Positions 52,831-62,879 are shown, counted from the first letter of the stretch. The stretch is 64,000 nucleotides of DNA from Verrucomicrobiia bacterium (GCA_036268055.1 DATAUW010000004.1:1-64000); one strand, 5' to 3'. Translations and numbers: made by a program. The notes: generated by a model not told the origin, from the letters alone.

Positions 52831-55800
52831 TATTGCCCCCTCCGCACTAACCGGTCGCGAGCCGCCACTTTGACCGGGGCGGTGTCTTCGGGATCGGGTG
52901 ATTTGAAGTCGAGCGGATTGCCCAGGGCCGAGCCGTCGCGCCCTTCCAGCTTGCCGTCTTTCGTCACGACATCCTCGACTTCGTAAAGCTCGCCGTTATC
53001 GCGCGAACCACTGTCGGGATTCAGGTTGGGATAATGTTTATAGAACGATTCCATTTCATCAATGTGGAATGGCCGCGCGCCGCGCCGTCCGAACACCACC
53101 GTCTGGTCGCCGGTTTCATCCACCACGCGATCGCGATCGAGGCCACGAGAAACCGCCACGGCGGGTCCGCGGGTTGGATAGGTTGCGATCAATTTCGGAT
53201 TTGGCGTGGGGCTGAAACCCATGTAGCCCGGCACGTTTTCCGGTGAAATCATTTGCAGCACGCGCAAGCCGTTTTTGCCATCGGCCACGAGCGCATACAT
53301 CGAGGCATTGATGGAACCGATCTGCACGGAACGCGTGTCATTCAACGCGCCATTGGCATTATACATCTGGAAAAGCTTGGGTTCCTCAGGCTTCTCGATG
53401 TCCACGATGGCCAGGCCTTCGGGACCGTTCGCCACGTAAGCGTAAGTGCGCGCGAGATAGAAGCGCTGGGCATGCGCGAGCGGAACCACGGCGCCCGGGA
53501 CGAACTTCGGCTGCGTGGGTTCGGTGATGTCAATGGTCTTGAGGCCGTCGTCATCGGTGACGAACGCATAGCGGAATTGCACGCCGACCTGTTTCGGATT
53601 CTTGAAGCCGAGCAATTCGCCAACGAGCTTTGGCTTCGCCGGCTCATTCACGTCCACGATTTCCAATCCGCGCGCGCAAGTGATGTAAACCAAATGACCG
53701 GCGATGAAACAATGCGTCGCGCCGGCGAGTTTGTTATCGGGATTGAAGACGATGTCTTTTTTCAGGAAATTATTTTCAGGATTGCCATCCACGAGTGTCG
53801 CCACATTCACCATCACCAAACCTTCTTCGCGGTCGGTGATGTAAACGTAAGCGTAAAGGAAATGGATGGGCTGTTCCTGATTTTCCGGCAGGCGTTTGCG
53901 GGCCGGGTCGAGCGCAAGCGTCGAGGGCACGGCTACGGACGTGGCAAATTTCGTATGCACATAAGTGCGCTGGCCCAGCGGGGAAACCGGCGACGTGGTC
54001 ATGCGCTCCGAGAAGCCTTTTTGATCAATGTTCGCCACGTCGAATACGCGGAAACCGTCCGCGCCATTGGCCGTGTAGAGATATTCGCCGCGCAAGGTCA
54101 GATCGAGAATATCTTCGCCGTCGTGATGATGGGCGTCCTGCAATATCTCGTGCTTGTCTTCGTGTTTCTGGTAATTGTCGGGATACGCGAGCTTTTGGAG
54201 ATGGCTGCCGATAGCCGCCTGCGGTTCGTCCTGCTCGGTCCAAATCACCGCGTCCAAGCCGTGTTTGCCCTCGCCCACATAAGCATAACGGCCAAAGAAA
54301 TTCACCGTGCCCGTGCCGAAGCCGAGCAACTGAGTCATGATCGCATTGTTGTCTTTCTCCTTGGACAAATGACAGTCGGTGCAATTCTTTGTTGTGCCGA
54401 CGCTACTGGTCGTGTGCGGGAAGTGCGGGTTCACGGCCTGGCCGCTGTAGCCTTCCGCCGAAATGGTTTGCTGCTGGGAATACACCCATTCGCGGTTTGA
54501 ATTTTGCGAACTCACCACGACTGCACTCGACGAGCGCAGCACCGCGAGACGGTTGCTCTTCACCGTGCCATCGAGGCCAAGCATGAACACGTCGTCACGA
54601 ATGACCTGCGGATTGTAGGTCGTATAATTGCGCGTGGTTAATCCTTCGTATTTGTTGAGTGCGACGTGCTGGTTCGCGCGCATCGGCAAGTGGCAGCCGA
54701 AACAGGAAGTTGCCCATGAGGTATGGCAAATCTGGCAGGAGATGTTCGAGTTATCGTGCGCGAGATTGCGTTTGCACTCGGCTTCGCTTGCTGGAACGGC
54801 GCCCCAACTTTTGCCGTCGCGCTGCATGGTTTTTGCGTACCGGGATTTTGCGTTGTAATGCGAGGACGTCGGGTCAATCGTGTCCATCGTCTGCGGAATT
54901 TCCCAGCGCACATCCGGGCTCATGCTGGAGCGTTGATAAAGCTTTTTGCCTTCCCACACGAAGCGCGGGCCCCAGGCGGTGGAACTGGTGTTCAACAAAT
55001 CAAACGCGCCGCCGTTGCCTGACGTGGTCAGCGTGGGCCGCTGGTTGATCGTGCCGTGGCAATCAATACATTCGATGGTCGTGGCCGCGCGCGGCTCGCC
55101 GTAGAGCTTGCCATTGCCGTGAACGTCGTTGAGGAAATGACAGTCGGCACATTGCATGCCGTTGGCCAGATGCACGTCCTTCAAGTGAACCGCTTTTGCG
55201 AACTTATGGTCGTCGTCATGCGGAATGACGTTGTCATTCAAATCGAGCAGATTGCCTTTGCGATCTTTCTTGAACACGGCGCGGAAAACCCAGCCGTGGC
55301 CGTGATAATCCGCGAACTGGGTTTCCTTCAACTTGGGATTCAGTTCGGAAACTTTTTCGAGGAAGTCGAGATTACCCCAATTTCCGCGGGCGGCGGCGGC
55401 TTCCGGGTTCTCGCGCAAGGAAGTGGCGATCTCCGATTCCGTCGGATTCTTCTGCTTCTTGGGATACATGAATTCGCCGTCGGATTCCTGGTCCCACCAG
55501 GTGTAGCCGAGATACGGATTCACGAAGAGATTTCCCTGATGCATGTGGCAGGTCATACATTGGCTGCTGGGAATGGCACGGGTGAATTGATGCTTGATAG
55601 GATGCCCACGCTCATTTTTCGGGATCATCTGGTCTTCGGTGAAGCTCAAGCCCTGGTTGCCATACTTGCTGTAATAGCCCGATTGCGTCGGCGAACGGTC
55701 ATTGGCGTAAATTACATGGCAGGCCGAGCAACCGCTGGAACGATAATCGCCCGGATGATTATTCGAGCCCATGAAACCGAGCAGCGGATCGTGCAAGCGC

Positions 55801-56675
55801 GTTTTGACCAAGCCGAGATAAACGGGGTCGGTGCGGATCAGCGTGCCGAGGCCGCGCTCGGACAAACGGTGGTCCGGCTTGCCCGGCATTTCGTCAACCG
55901 TCGGGATGCCGAGCGTCAGCTGCTTCTCGCCGCCCTTCTCGAAGATGCGCAAAATATTTCCCGGCTGGCTCACTTCAAAATGCGGCAGCGGATCGAGGTA
56001 AGGCAACACGCCATGCTTCAAGGTTTCTTCCGGCGTGGGCACATAAGGATTCACCAATCGCAGCGGCACACCATCGAGACCATAGGCCTGGCCGTACTGG
56101 TAATTCTTGTAAGGCGATCCACCATTATTATATAACGCCGCGCCCCAGAGCATTGCGCCATGGTTCATCATGCTATGCCAGACGTGATCCACCGATTCCT
56201 TGTGGCACAGGCCGCAGGCTTTTTCCGCGACGCGCAAATCACCGGGATTGACGAATTGAATGAACTCGGCGGATTCGTGATTGAGGAGAACGGAAGACTC
56301 GTTGGGATTGGCCGAGCTTTCCCAAAAAATCGGATTGCGCGGCGCGACGTGCGCCTTGCGTTCGGTCAGGCCGGGCGTTGGATTGCCGCCATGACAATCC
56401 GTGCAGCCAAGGATGACATTCGGGCTGGCGTGCATGGAATGTTCATCCACGCCTTTATGACATTCGAGGCAACCCGCGCTCTTCAAGTGCGCTTCGGCGC
56501 GCGTCTGGTCAATCCAATTATGCGGCTTGTCTTCGCCCGGCGCGGGAAGATCGTGCGGAACGGAAATCGGCGGGCCAAACGGTTCTTCCTCGGCGCGGGC
56601 CGCACCCAAGGCGAGGAAAAATACTGCCAAAAAGACCGGCAGCGTCCGATACCACTTTGTCTGATGTGAAGTCAT
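52830..56675 (-). CDS. Decaheme cytochrome c with C-terminal LVIVD propeller
   Basis: 1281 residues, ATG, signal peptide ending at AARA. Ten C-x-x-C-H heme-binding motifs between about residues 69 and 767: CLECH, CTDCH, CGLCH, CSACH, CMTCH, CADCH, CIDCH, CQICH, CFGCH, CTDCH. From about residue 850 there are LVIVD-type repeats (EYLYTANGADGFRVFDVANI; YAYVANGPEGLAIVDIEKPE; GLKTIDITEP) forming a propeller. Encoded 11 bases after a large porin gene. Likely the electron carrier of an outer-membrane conduit, probably outward-facing; partners and acceptor unknown. Confidence 0.9.
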   Translation of the reverse strand: MTSHQTKWYRTLPVFLAVFFLALGAARAEEEPFGPPISVPHDLPAPGEDKPHNWIDQTRAEAHLKSAGCLECHKGVDEHSMHASPNVILGCTDCHGGNPTPGLTERKAHVAPRNPIFWESSANPNESSVLLNHESAEFIQFVNPGDLRVAEKACGLCHKESVDHVWHSMMNHGAMLWGAALYNNGGSPYKNYQYGQAYGLDGVPLRLVNPYVPTPEETLKHGVLPYLDPLPHFEVSQPGNILRIFEKGGEKQLTLGIPTVDEMPGKPDHRLSERGLGTLIRTDPVYLGLVKTRLHDPLLGFMGSNNHPGDYRSSGCSACHVIYANDRSPTQSGYYSKYGNQGLSFTEDQMIPKNERGHPIKHQFTRAIPSSQCMTCHMHQGNLFVNPYLGYTWWDQESDGEFMYPKKQKNPTESEIATSLRENPEAAAARGNWGNLDFLEKVSELNPKLKETQFADYHGHGWVFRAVFKKDRKGNLLDLNDNVIPHDDDHKFAKAVHLKDVHLANGMQCADCHFLNDVHGNGKLYGEPRAATTIECIDCHGTINQRPTLTTSGNGGAFDLLNTSSTAWGPRFVWEGKKLYQRSSMSPDVRWEIPQTMDTIDPTSSHYNAKSRYAKTMQRDGKSWGAVPASEAECKRNLAHDNSNISCQICHTSWATSCFGCHLPMRANQHVALNKYEGLTTRNYTTYNPQVIRDDVFMLGLDGTVKSNRLAVLRSSSAVVVSSQNSNREWVYSQQQTISAEGYSGQAVNPHFPHTTSSVGTTKNCTDCHLSKEKDNNAIMTQLLGFGTGTVNFFGRYAYVGEGKHGLDAVIWTEQDEPQAAIGSHLQKLAYPDNYQKHEDKHEILQDAHHHDGEDILDLTLRGEYLYTANGADGFRVFDVANIDQKGFSERMTTSPVSPLGQRTYVHTKFATSVAVPSTLALDPARKRLPENQEQPIHFLYAYVYITDREEGLVMVNVATLVDGNPENNFLKKDIVFNPDNKLAGATHCFIAGHLVYITCARGLEIVDVNEPAKPKLVGELLGFKNPKQVGVQFRYAFVTDDDGLKTIDITEPTQPKFVPGAVVPLAHAQRFYLARTYAYVANGPEGLAIVDIEKPEEPKLFQMYNANGALNDTRSVQIGSINASMYALVADGKNGLRVLQMISPENVPGYMGFSPTPNPKLIATYPTRGPAVAVSRGLDRDRVVDETGDQTVVFGRRGARPFHIDEMESFYKHYPNLNPDSGSRDNGELYEVEDVVTKDGKLEGRDGSALGNPLDFKSPDPEDTAPVKVAARDRLVRRGQ

Positions 56676-56686
56676 CGGTTTGTCCG

Positions 56687-59134
56687 TTAATAAGTAAATG
56701 TGACTGCTAGAATTCCGCTGTAAAGAAAATCATCCGCGTGGCCCGCGTTCTCCGGAGGATTGTAGCCCGGCACCGGCGTGGTCACGGTGCGGTAAATGTC
56801 CTTGTATCCCGCGCCCGGAATCAAAGTTCCAAAGCCCGCCGAGATGATGATGTTGTCCGTCAGCAACGGGCGGTATTGCAAACCCACGCTCAAGTCCCAG
56901 CCGACTTCGTGCGCGACGGTATCGGTCAGCAGCGCTTCCTTGATCGGATCGGTTTCCATGAAGCGGATATAATTCACGTTGAAAAATGTCCGCAGTTTTG
57001 GAGTGATGTCCATTTCCGTCCCGAGGCTCAACATGAGCACGCCGGGATTCACGAAGTTCGCCTGCCCCTGGGTCTTGCTCGAACGGATGTCGGGCACAAG
57101 GCTGTTCGGCTGCTTCAAATTCACCGCCGTGCCGCCGAGGTTGAATCCCTGCCGCACCCAATAACTGAACGGGCCGCCGGTGAAATTGGGATTGTCCATC
57201 ACCGTATCGAAACCCGTCGCCGTGCCGCCGGAGGTATTGTGATCGCCCGACGCGTAAAAGACCGAACTCTTGTAACGGATCCAATCGCGGTCGTAGGAAA
57301 GTTCCACCGCGGCCATCTGGGCATTGATGTTCACGGGATGGCCGGCGAGTTGATTGAAATCGTCGTGACCGAGCGCCTGATAAAATTGATGGCTGATATT
57401 GAAACGCCCGATATGTCCGTCGCCCGCCCAGCCGAGATAATACGCGTGAAGGCTGTGCTGCTGAATCGTGCCGATCGGCTCGGGACGAACGAGGTTGCCG
57501 TTCTCGTCGTAATGCGTCGGACCGTTGTCGAAGTTCGCGAGGATGCTGCCCTGCGCGGTGTAACCGTGCCAGATGAAATCCTGGCGATAAACATTCGCGA
57601 GCAAGATCCGCTGGTCGCGCGAGTTGAACGTGTTCAAGCCGGAGTCGGTGTCCTTCTCGCGCATGTCGAACGCGGCGACATTATACTGGTAATGATTGTT
57701 GTCCCAGTTGCCGAAAATGCGCGCGCCGGTATTGATGTCGTTGAACAGGAACCCGCGAAAATCGTTGTTGAAAACCTGGTTGCCGAAGCGCGACGCGATG
57801 AAATCGTAATTATCCGAAAGGTCGCTGATGTGGTATTCGAAAAACGCCTCCTGCAACGACAAAAATTCCTTCGTGCGCTGGGTGGAACTGGTTCCCGTCT
57901 GGTTCACCGGGCCGGTGCTGAGCTGGCCGTTGAGAAAACCGGGAATCTGGCTCGGGTTCGTGATGCCGATATTGCTCGGCGGCGGAACATTGTGGTTCGG
58001 CCCCACGCCGCGCGGGTCGGCGGCGACCACGCCGGTCTCGTTCGCCTGGATATAATTGATGTTATAAACCGGCTGAAGATGGATAAGCCAATGAACCGGT
58101 TGAAACGCCGTGTCGCCCTTGAAAATATCAATCGAGAACGAAAAATTATTGATGACCGAAATCTCCTCACTCTGGCCGAAGACTTCCGCTGAACCGGCGC
58201 GCGAGGCATCCAAACCGCTTGGCGTCGGCACGCGGCGGCCTTCAAAATCCGTTTCCGTCTCCGCCGTCAGATCGAGAAAAATATCCTGGCCGATGATCGG
58301 CGAGTCGCCCTTCAAAAGACTTTGCTGATATGGATGCCACAGCATCGTCGCCGGCGCTTCGTAGGGAGTTTCGGTATCGCCGCTGGTGTAGCGCTGCCAG
58401 GGCGCGAAACCGACCCGCCAGCGATTTGGCTCCGGCACGGTGTTCGTCGGAAAACCCATGCCCTTCGCACTCAATTCATATTGGGGATACTCATATTTTT
58501 TGTTAATGGGCGCATTCTCAAATGTATTCGTACGCGGAAGTTTGTATTCGCCTTCCAGTGGATCAAAACCGTATGGCACGCCGTTGGTGGGCGAAGGTAT
58601 TTCAATGTCCCGGCGCATCAAGGGCGAGCGCGGCAGGGCAAAACGCGGGTCTATTGGCTGGCCGTTGTAGTCGGGCAGCAATTGGATTTCGTTGGTATAA
58701 AAAGGACGCTGTGCCGCTGGAGCTACATTCACGGCGCCGGGGTCCGGATTGAATTGCGCAGGCGGCAAAACATGGCTGGGCGAATTGGTACGCACCATGC
58801 GCGGGTGCAAATCCTGGGGAATATCCGTCGGCACCGGTTGATCGTAAGGCGGCACACCGGAGTCCGGCGTGAAACCGACGGGGGATTGCGGGGGATTACC
58901 CTTAAACTCCCGGCGGTAACGGTTGGTGGATAGCGTCAGAGCCGAATCGTTCACTGCCCGAATGGCATTTTCTGGAACTGCGTTGGTGGAAACATTCGGC
59001 GAGTCCGCCGCAATCGTGGAAACAACTCCTCCCAAAGTGAATGCTATAACCAAGGGAACCGTGAATTTTGTCCATGCCGCTCCAGTAAACTGGTGTGGCA
59101 ACGTAGCACCCGCGATGCCCGACAGAGAATTCAC
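56687..59134 (-). CDS. Large outer-membrane beta-barrel porin
   Basis: 815 residues, GTG start, hydrophobic signal-like stretch near residues 26-42 and Ala-Asp cleavage site (STIAAD). A Pro/Asn-rich segment of about 250 residues precedes the barrel. The barrel has alternating strands and closes with ILAVTFTY, a terminal aromatic as required for Bam-mediated assembly. The barrel half (LSLQEAFFEYHISD; NDFRGFLFNDINTGARIFGN) resembles alginate-export/large porins. First gene of the operon with the decaheme cytochrome; together they resemble porin-cytochrome conduits. Confidence 0.83.
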   Translation of the reverse strand: MNSLSGIAGATLPHQFTGAAWTKFTVPLVIAFTLGGVVSTIAADSPNVSTNAVPENAIRAVNDSALTLSTNRYRREFKGNPPQSPVGFTPDSGVPPYDQPVPTDIPQDLHPRMVRTNSPSHVLPPAQFNPDPGAVNVAPAAQRPFYTNEIQLLPDYNGQPIDPRFALPRSPLMRRDIEIPSPTNGVPYGFDPLEGEYKLPRTNTFENAPINKKYEYPQYELSAKGMGFPTNTVPEPNRWRVGFAPWQRYTSGDTETPYEAPATMLWHPYQQSLLKGDSPIIGQDIFLDLTAETETDFEGRRVPTPSGLDASRAGSAEVFGQSEEISVINNFSFSIDIFKGDTAFQPVHWLIHLQPVYNINYIQANETGVVAADPRGVGPNHNVPPPSNIGITNPSQIPGFLNGQLSTGPVNQTGTSSTQRTKEFLSLQEAFFEYHISDLSDNYDFIASRFGNQVFNNDFRGFLFNDINTGARIFGNWDNNHYQYNVAAFDMREKDTDSGLNTFNSRDQRILLANVYRQDFIWHGYTAQGSILANFDNGPTHYDENGNLVRPEPIGTIQQHSLHAYYLGWAGDGHIGRFNISHQFYQALGHDDFNQLAGHPVNINAQMAAVELSYDRDWIRYKSSVFYASGDHNTSGGTATGFDTVMDNPNFTGGPFSYWVRQGFNLGGTAVNLKQPNSLVPDIRSSKTQGQANFVNPGVLMLSLGTEMDITPKLRTFFNVNYIRFMETDPIKEALLTDTVAHEVGWDLSVGLQYRPLLTDNIIISAGFGTLIPGAGYKDIYRTVTTPVPGYNPPENAGHADDFLYSGILAVTFTY

Positions 59135-59361
59135 TTTGTTTATTTATGGACAAGAGTATGTTATACTTGCAAGAACCAAGTTTATGTACTCATGTCGCCG
59201 ACTTCCACACCGCCGCGCCATCCGTTCCAAAACCACATAGAAGTCTTCGATTAAGAATCCCGTTTGGATGCATCAAAAACATTTTCCCGGCTTCCGAGCT
59301 TTTGCAAAAGTTTACAGGCGCGAGAACTTGCATCCTATCCGTTCCCGCCGATAATTCCCTT

Positions 59362-59730
59362 ATGAAAAGTGTGGCAATCATTGGAGCATCCAGCGACCAG
59401 AATAAGTTTGGCAACAAGGCCGTCCGCGCCTTCCAGCAGCAAGGTTATGCGGTCTATCCCGTGAATCCCAAGGAAGCCGAAATCGAAGGTTTGCCCGCTT
59501 TTAAAAGTATTCGCGAAGTGCCGGTGCGGCCCGAGATGATCAGCGTTTATTTGCCGCCCGCGATTTTGCTCAAGGTTCTGCCGGACATTGCGGCGAAAGG
59601 TTGCGACGAACTTTGGCTGAATCCCGGCACCGAATCGGACGAAGTGCTGGCCGAGGCCGAACGGCTGGGATTGAAGGTCATCCAGGCTTGCAGCATTGTG
59701 GCGGTGGGGGTTTCGCCGTCGGGGCTTTGA
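59362..59730 (+). CDS. CoA-binding domain protein (YccU/CoA_binding_2)
   Basis: 122 residues from the ATG at 59362. Rossmann-like CoA_binding_2 fold: VAIIGASSDQNKFGNKAVRA, YAVYPVNPKEAEIEGLPAF and ELWLNPGTESDEV. The final AEAERLGLKVIQACSIVAVG has the usual Cys. Binds CoA or a related nucleotide; physiological role unclear. Convergent with, and directly abutting, the next gene. Confidence 0.9.
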   Translation: MKSVAIIGASSDQNKFGNKAVRAFQQQGYAVYPVNPKEAEIEGLPAFKSIREVPVRPEMISVYLPPAILLKVLPDIAAKGCDELWLNPGTESDEVLAEAERLGLKVIQACSIVAVGVSPSGL

Positions 59731-60966
59731 TCACGCGCGGCGGGCTTCGCGGACGGCCATGCCGTTGACCACTTCCCGCCAAATGTGCCGCGCTAATTCT
59801 TCGGGCGATTCCTCTGCGGAAATCTTCGTGTAATACCGCTGGTCGGCCGCCAAGCGCAACAGCCCGCGTTCCTGCCGTTCCCATTCGTCCTTCGCCGAAC
59901 CCGGATGCCGCTGCTGCGATAGCCGCACGGGCGTCAGCAATATAAATGTCTGGTCCGGTCGCGGCAAAAGTCGCCGCAGAAATCGCGCAAATCCCTTCTC
60001 GCCCTTAGTACCCGCCTGCTCCGCGTTGATTAATAATTCATCAAAGCTGCCTTCGCACACCACAAAATGACTGCTGATTCGCGCCGGCACGACCTGCCAC
60101 CACGCCGCCAGATAATTTAGAAAATAGAAAAATGCTTTCAGCGGATTGGCGATGGCATTCTGTGGTGACTGATCGCCGCGCGGACGGAAGTGCAACGGTT
60201 GATAGCGGAAACATGGTTGCAATAATTCCTCCAACCGCGCGACTAAGCTTTTTCTCGCAGCGTCATCCAATCCGAGAATCGCCACGCTCACACCCGTTGG
60301 ATTCATCACGCGTTTGAGCACGCGTTTCGCTTCCCGAAACAGCAATGCCGCGCCGAATTTTTTGCGCGTATACATGATCGGCCCCAGCGGACGCCACTCG
60401 TCCGGCGGACAGTCGAACCATTGCTCCACGGTCTTGCCGGTGTTGCCGAACAAGTCAGTGAAATTTTTTTCCGCGCCCAGTTTGTCCTGCGACCAGAGTT
60501 GCTTGAGCCGTGGAAGATATTGCGCGGGCGAACGGTTCTTCGCGTCGTACATTTTCGCCACCACGTACGCGAATTCACCCGCCGGTGAAGGCACAAAGAA
60601 GCCTCGATATTTTACCCGGTTCGTGAGCAGAACCGTTTCGGGAACAAAATAACGACGCACGCGCGCGTAGGCGGAACAGGCATCAAGCCGTAAATTTTGC
60701 GTGGGGTCCTCCAGATTGACGACCACGCTGTAATATGCGAACACGCCGTGTTGCAAAGTCTGGACCAGCGCCCAGCCATTTTTTTCCGCCAGGTCGGCGA
60801 GGATCAGATGCAGGCCCGGCAGGTGTTCCTGCGGCACGGAGTAATCAATGTCCGACGCGATTTTCTCAGGATATTCCTGATAGGAATGAATGATGACACA
60901 AGGAATTCCGCGCCGCTCAAGCTCGCTGAAGTAAAGTTGGAAGAATTCTTTATAATTGCAGGCCAT
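59731..60966 (-). CDS. Nucleotidyltransferase/thymidylate-kinase-like fusion, degenerate P-loop
   Basis: 411 residues from ATG 60966; ATG 61005 or TTG 61014 are possible. The N-terminal part has a nucleotidyltransferase-like ASDIDYSVPQ acidic pair and RLDACSAYARVRRYF. The C-terminal part (from about 240) is thymidylate-kinase-like (VSVAILGLDDAARKSL where a normal kinase has G-x-D-G-S-G-K-S-T), followed by FVVCEGSFDELLI and a lid-like RLSQQRHPGSAKDEWERQE. Such proteins are found with polysaccharide genes. Kinase activity is doubtful. Confidence 0.65.
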   Translation of the reverse strand: MACNYKEFFQLYFSELERRGIPCVIIHSYQEYPEKIASDIDYSVPQEHLPGLHLILADLAEKNGWALVQTLQHGVFAYYSVVVNLEDPTQNLRLDACSAYARVRRYFVPETVLLTNRVKYRGFFVPSPAGEFAYVVAKMYDAKNRSPAQYLPRLKQLWSQDKLGAEKNFTDLFGNTGKTVEQWFDCPPDEWRPLGPIMYTRKKFGAALLFREAKRVLKRVMNPTGVSVAILGLDDAARKSLVARLEELLQPCFRYQPLHFRPRGDQSPQNAIANPLKAFFYFLNYLAAWWQVVPARISSHFVVCEGSFDELLINAEQAGTKGEKGFARFLRRLLPRPDQTFILLTPVRLSQQRHPGSAKDEWERQERGLLRLAADQRYYTKISAEESPEELARHIWREVVNGMAVREARRA

Positions 60967-61058
60967 GTTAATAATGCTGCCTGCCCTCGCCACCGCTGCT
61001 GGCATCGAAATCAACTAGAATAAAACTTCATCGCTAATGCAAGGCTAGACTCTCCACC

Positions 61059-61216
61059 GGACCGCGGGTCTATGACCCGCAGCAACGCATGAAAAGATTG
61101 CCGCTTGCGAGCGGACTATCATTTTAAAAATCAAATGGCTTTTCTATGATGCATAAGTCTGAGCCGTTGGCCGCTTGACCTTATGAACCTTGCTGCGGGT
61201 CGCAGACCCGCGGTCC
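61059..61216 (+). repeat. MITE/REPIN-like element, copy B (158 bp)
   Basis: Inverted ends GGACCGCGGGTCTATGACCC (61059) and the complement of GGACCGCGGGTCTGCGACCC (ending 61216), each with an internal palindrome, plus AGCAA next to each. Interior segments TGAAAAGATTGCCGCTTG and GCTTGACC...CTTGCTGCGGGTC match copy A (21918-22027) read on its minus strand; copy B has about 48 more central bases. Ends 9 bases before the xerD-like stop. Confidence 0.8.
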
Positions 61217-61225
61217 ATTAAAAAA

Positions 61226-62191
61226 TCAACCGCGCGGATGATATTTTTTATGCACCTCGCGCAATCGGCTGGTGGCGACGTGCGTGTAAATTTCCGTGGT
61301 GCTGATGCTCGCGTGCCCGAGCAATTCCTGAATGACGCGCAAATCCGCGCCGTGCTCCAGCAGATGCGTGGCGAAGCTGTGCCGCAACATGTGGGGCGTG
61401 ACGTTGCGCTCGATGCCTGCGAACTTCACCGATTTTTTTATCCGCAGCCACATCGTGCTCGCGGCGAAGGGCGTGCCGCGATGTGTCAAAAACAAATTCG
61501 CCGGCGAACGCGCTGTCACCAGTTTTGGCCGACCCAGCGCGAGGTAGCGGCCAATCGCCGCGATGGCTTGCCGTCCCAGCGGCACGACGCGTTCCTTGTT
61601 TCCCTTACCGATGATGTTGATGAACCCGGCGTCGAGATGCAGTTGTTCGAGGCGCGCATTGCGCAATTCGGCGAGGCGCAGTCCGCTGGCGTAAGCGAGT
61701 TCGAGAATGGCGCGATCACAAAGCGCTGGTGGAGTCTCGACGGTTCCGCTGGCAGGCGGTTGAAGCAGGCGCGTGATCTCGGCGTTCGAGAGCGCCTTGG
61801 GCAGGCGTTTCCAGCGGCGCGGGAGTGAAAGATTTTCCGCGGCATTCACCGGCAGCAACTTTTCATTTTCAGCGAAGCGATAAAACGCGCGCAACGCCGC
61901 GATCTCCAAATAAATACTGCTTGAACTTAATCGCCGCGCGCTGTCCTTCTCGTCCTTGATAAGCGTGCGTTCGCGTTCCTCGGTGAGAAATGACATCAGG
62001 TGTGAAAGTTCGATATTTTTCCAATCGAAAATTTTTTGCGCCGCAGCCCACGCGATGAAGTGATGCAAAACGGCGGCGTAAGTTTTTTGGGTGTTCTCCG
62101 ATTGCCCGCGCTCATGCCGCAGAAATTGTAAAAAATCTTCCACCAGGTTTTGCACGGTGGCGAGTGTACGCCCCGGGAAGGGATGGAGCAA
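61226..62191 (-). CDS. xerD: Tyrosine recombinase XerC/XerD
   Basis: 321 residues; TTG start used. N-terminal SAM-like domain (VEDFLQFLRHERGQSENTQKTY, split after RGQ) and catalytic domain with Arg in ASGLRLAELRNA, Lys in GKGNKERVVPLG, His-x-x-Arg in HMLRHSFATHL, and His and Tyr in LGHASISTTEIYTHV. Resolves chromosome dimers at dif, or another specific recombination if not the housekeeping pair. Length and motifs fit XerD better than XerC, but the two cannot be separated with certainty here. Confidence 0.85.
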   Translation of the reverse strand: MLHPFPGRTLATVQNLVEDFLQFLRHERGQSENTQKTYAAVLHHFIAWAAAQKIFDWKNIELSHLMSFLTEERERTLIKDEKDSARRLSSSSIYLEIAALRAFYRFAENEKLLPVNAAENLSLPRRWKRLPKALSNAEITRLLQPPASGTVETPPALCDRAILELAYASGLRLAELRNARLEQLHLDAGFINIIGKGNKERVVPLGRQAIAAIGRYLALGRPKLVTARSPANLFLTHRGTPFAASTMWLRIKKSVKFAGIERNVTPHMLRHSFATHLLEHGADLRVIQELLGHASISTTEIYTHVATSRLREVHKKYHPRG

Positions 62192-62285
62192 ATTTTTACC
62201 GCGGAGACGCGGAGGCGCGGAGAGTCGAAGATTTGAATCGGCTTGCGTTTTCGGGAGCCGTGGTTGAGGGTGAGGCCATCAAGCT

Positions 62286-62879
62286 ATGCTCGATTATGAT
62301 CAGAAAGATTTTCCGTGGACGTTTTATTTCAACGGCATGCCGATGCCGAAATGGGGCGCTCAATGGCCCTGGTTTGGCGCGGGCGAGCATGCCAACTGGG
62401 ACGCCGAAATCGGGCCGCGCGATTATTACATCGTCCGCTGCAAGATTGACCACGCCGGCAGCGTGGAGAGCGCCAGCCCGCACGTTTTTCTCTACGCCGT
62501 TCAGGAATTGTTATGCCTGCTTGTGACCGAGCGCGACGGCGTGCTGGAATTGATTCGCAGCGCCAATTATCCGCAGGCCGAACCGCAGGAAGTCTATAAT
62601 GGTTTAATGGAAGCGGCTTTTGAGATGCGCGCATTGACCCAGCGCGATGGCGTCGCCTTTTGGACTTCGGGCTATCAATCCGACCAGATGCGCCTGATGG
62701 AAGCGATGCGCCGCGCGGCGTTGCCGCCCAACGACCCTGGATTTGTCGCCGCGCCGCACGTTAAAAAACGGCAGGCGGAATTGCAGCGCGTGTGGAAACA
62801 ACAAATTAAAATTTTGCACGCCGCTGCCAGCGCGGGCGGCGTCCCCAACGAATTGCGGGAACGGCTGTTGAAATTGTGA
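62286..62879 (+). CDS. Hypothetical protein, soluble alpha/beta
   Basis: 197 residues, ATG. Begins MLDYDQKDFPWTFYFNGMPM. No signal or membrane segment. A central helical stretch rich in Glu/Leu (EELLCLL-like AVQELLCLLVTERDGVLELI) precedes a basic C-terminus (HVKKRQAELQRVWKQQ). Conserved-looking Trp/Tyr pairs (FWTSGYQSDQMRL). Not recognised. Confidence 0.7.
   Translation: MLDYDQKDFPWTFYFNGMPMPKWGAQWPWFGAGEHANWDAEIGPRDYYIVRCKIDHAGSVESASPHVFLYAVQELLCLLVTERDGVLELIRSANYPQAEPQEVYNGLMEAAFEMRALTQRDGVAFWTSGYQSDQMRLMEAMRRAALPPNDPGFVAAPHVKKRQAELQRVWKQQIKILHAAASAGGVPNELRERLLKL

Noticed and set aside
55056-56135. 359-codon rightward frame opposite the decaheme cytochrome
   Set aside because: Antisense of a gene with ten heme motifs; no independent coding evidence.
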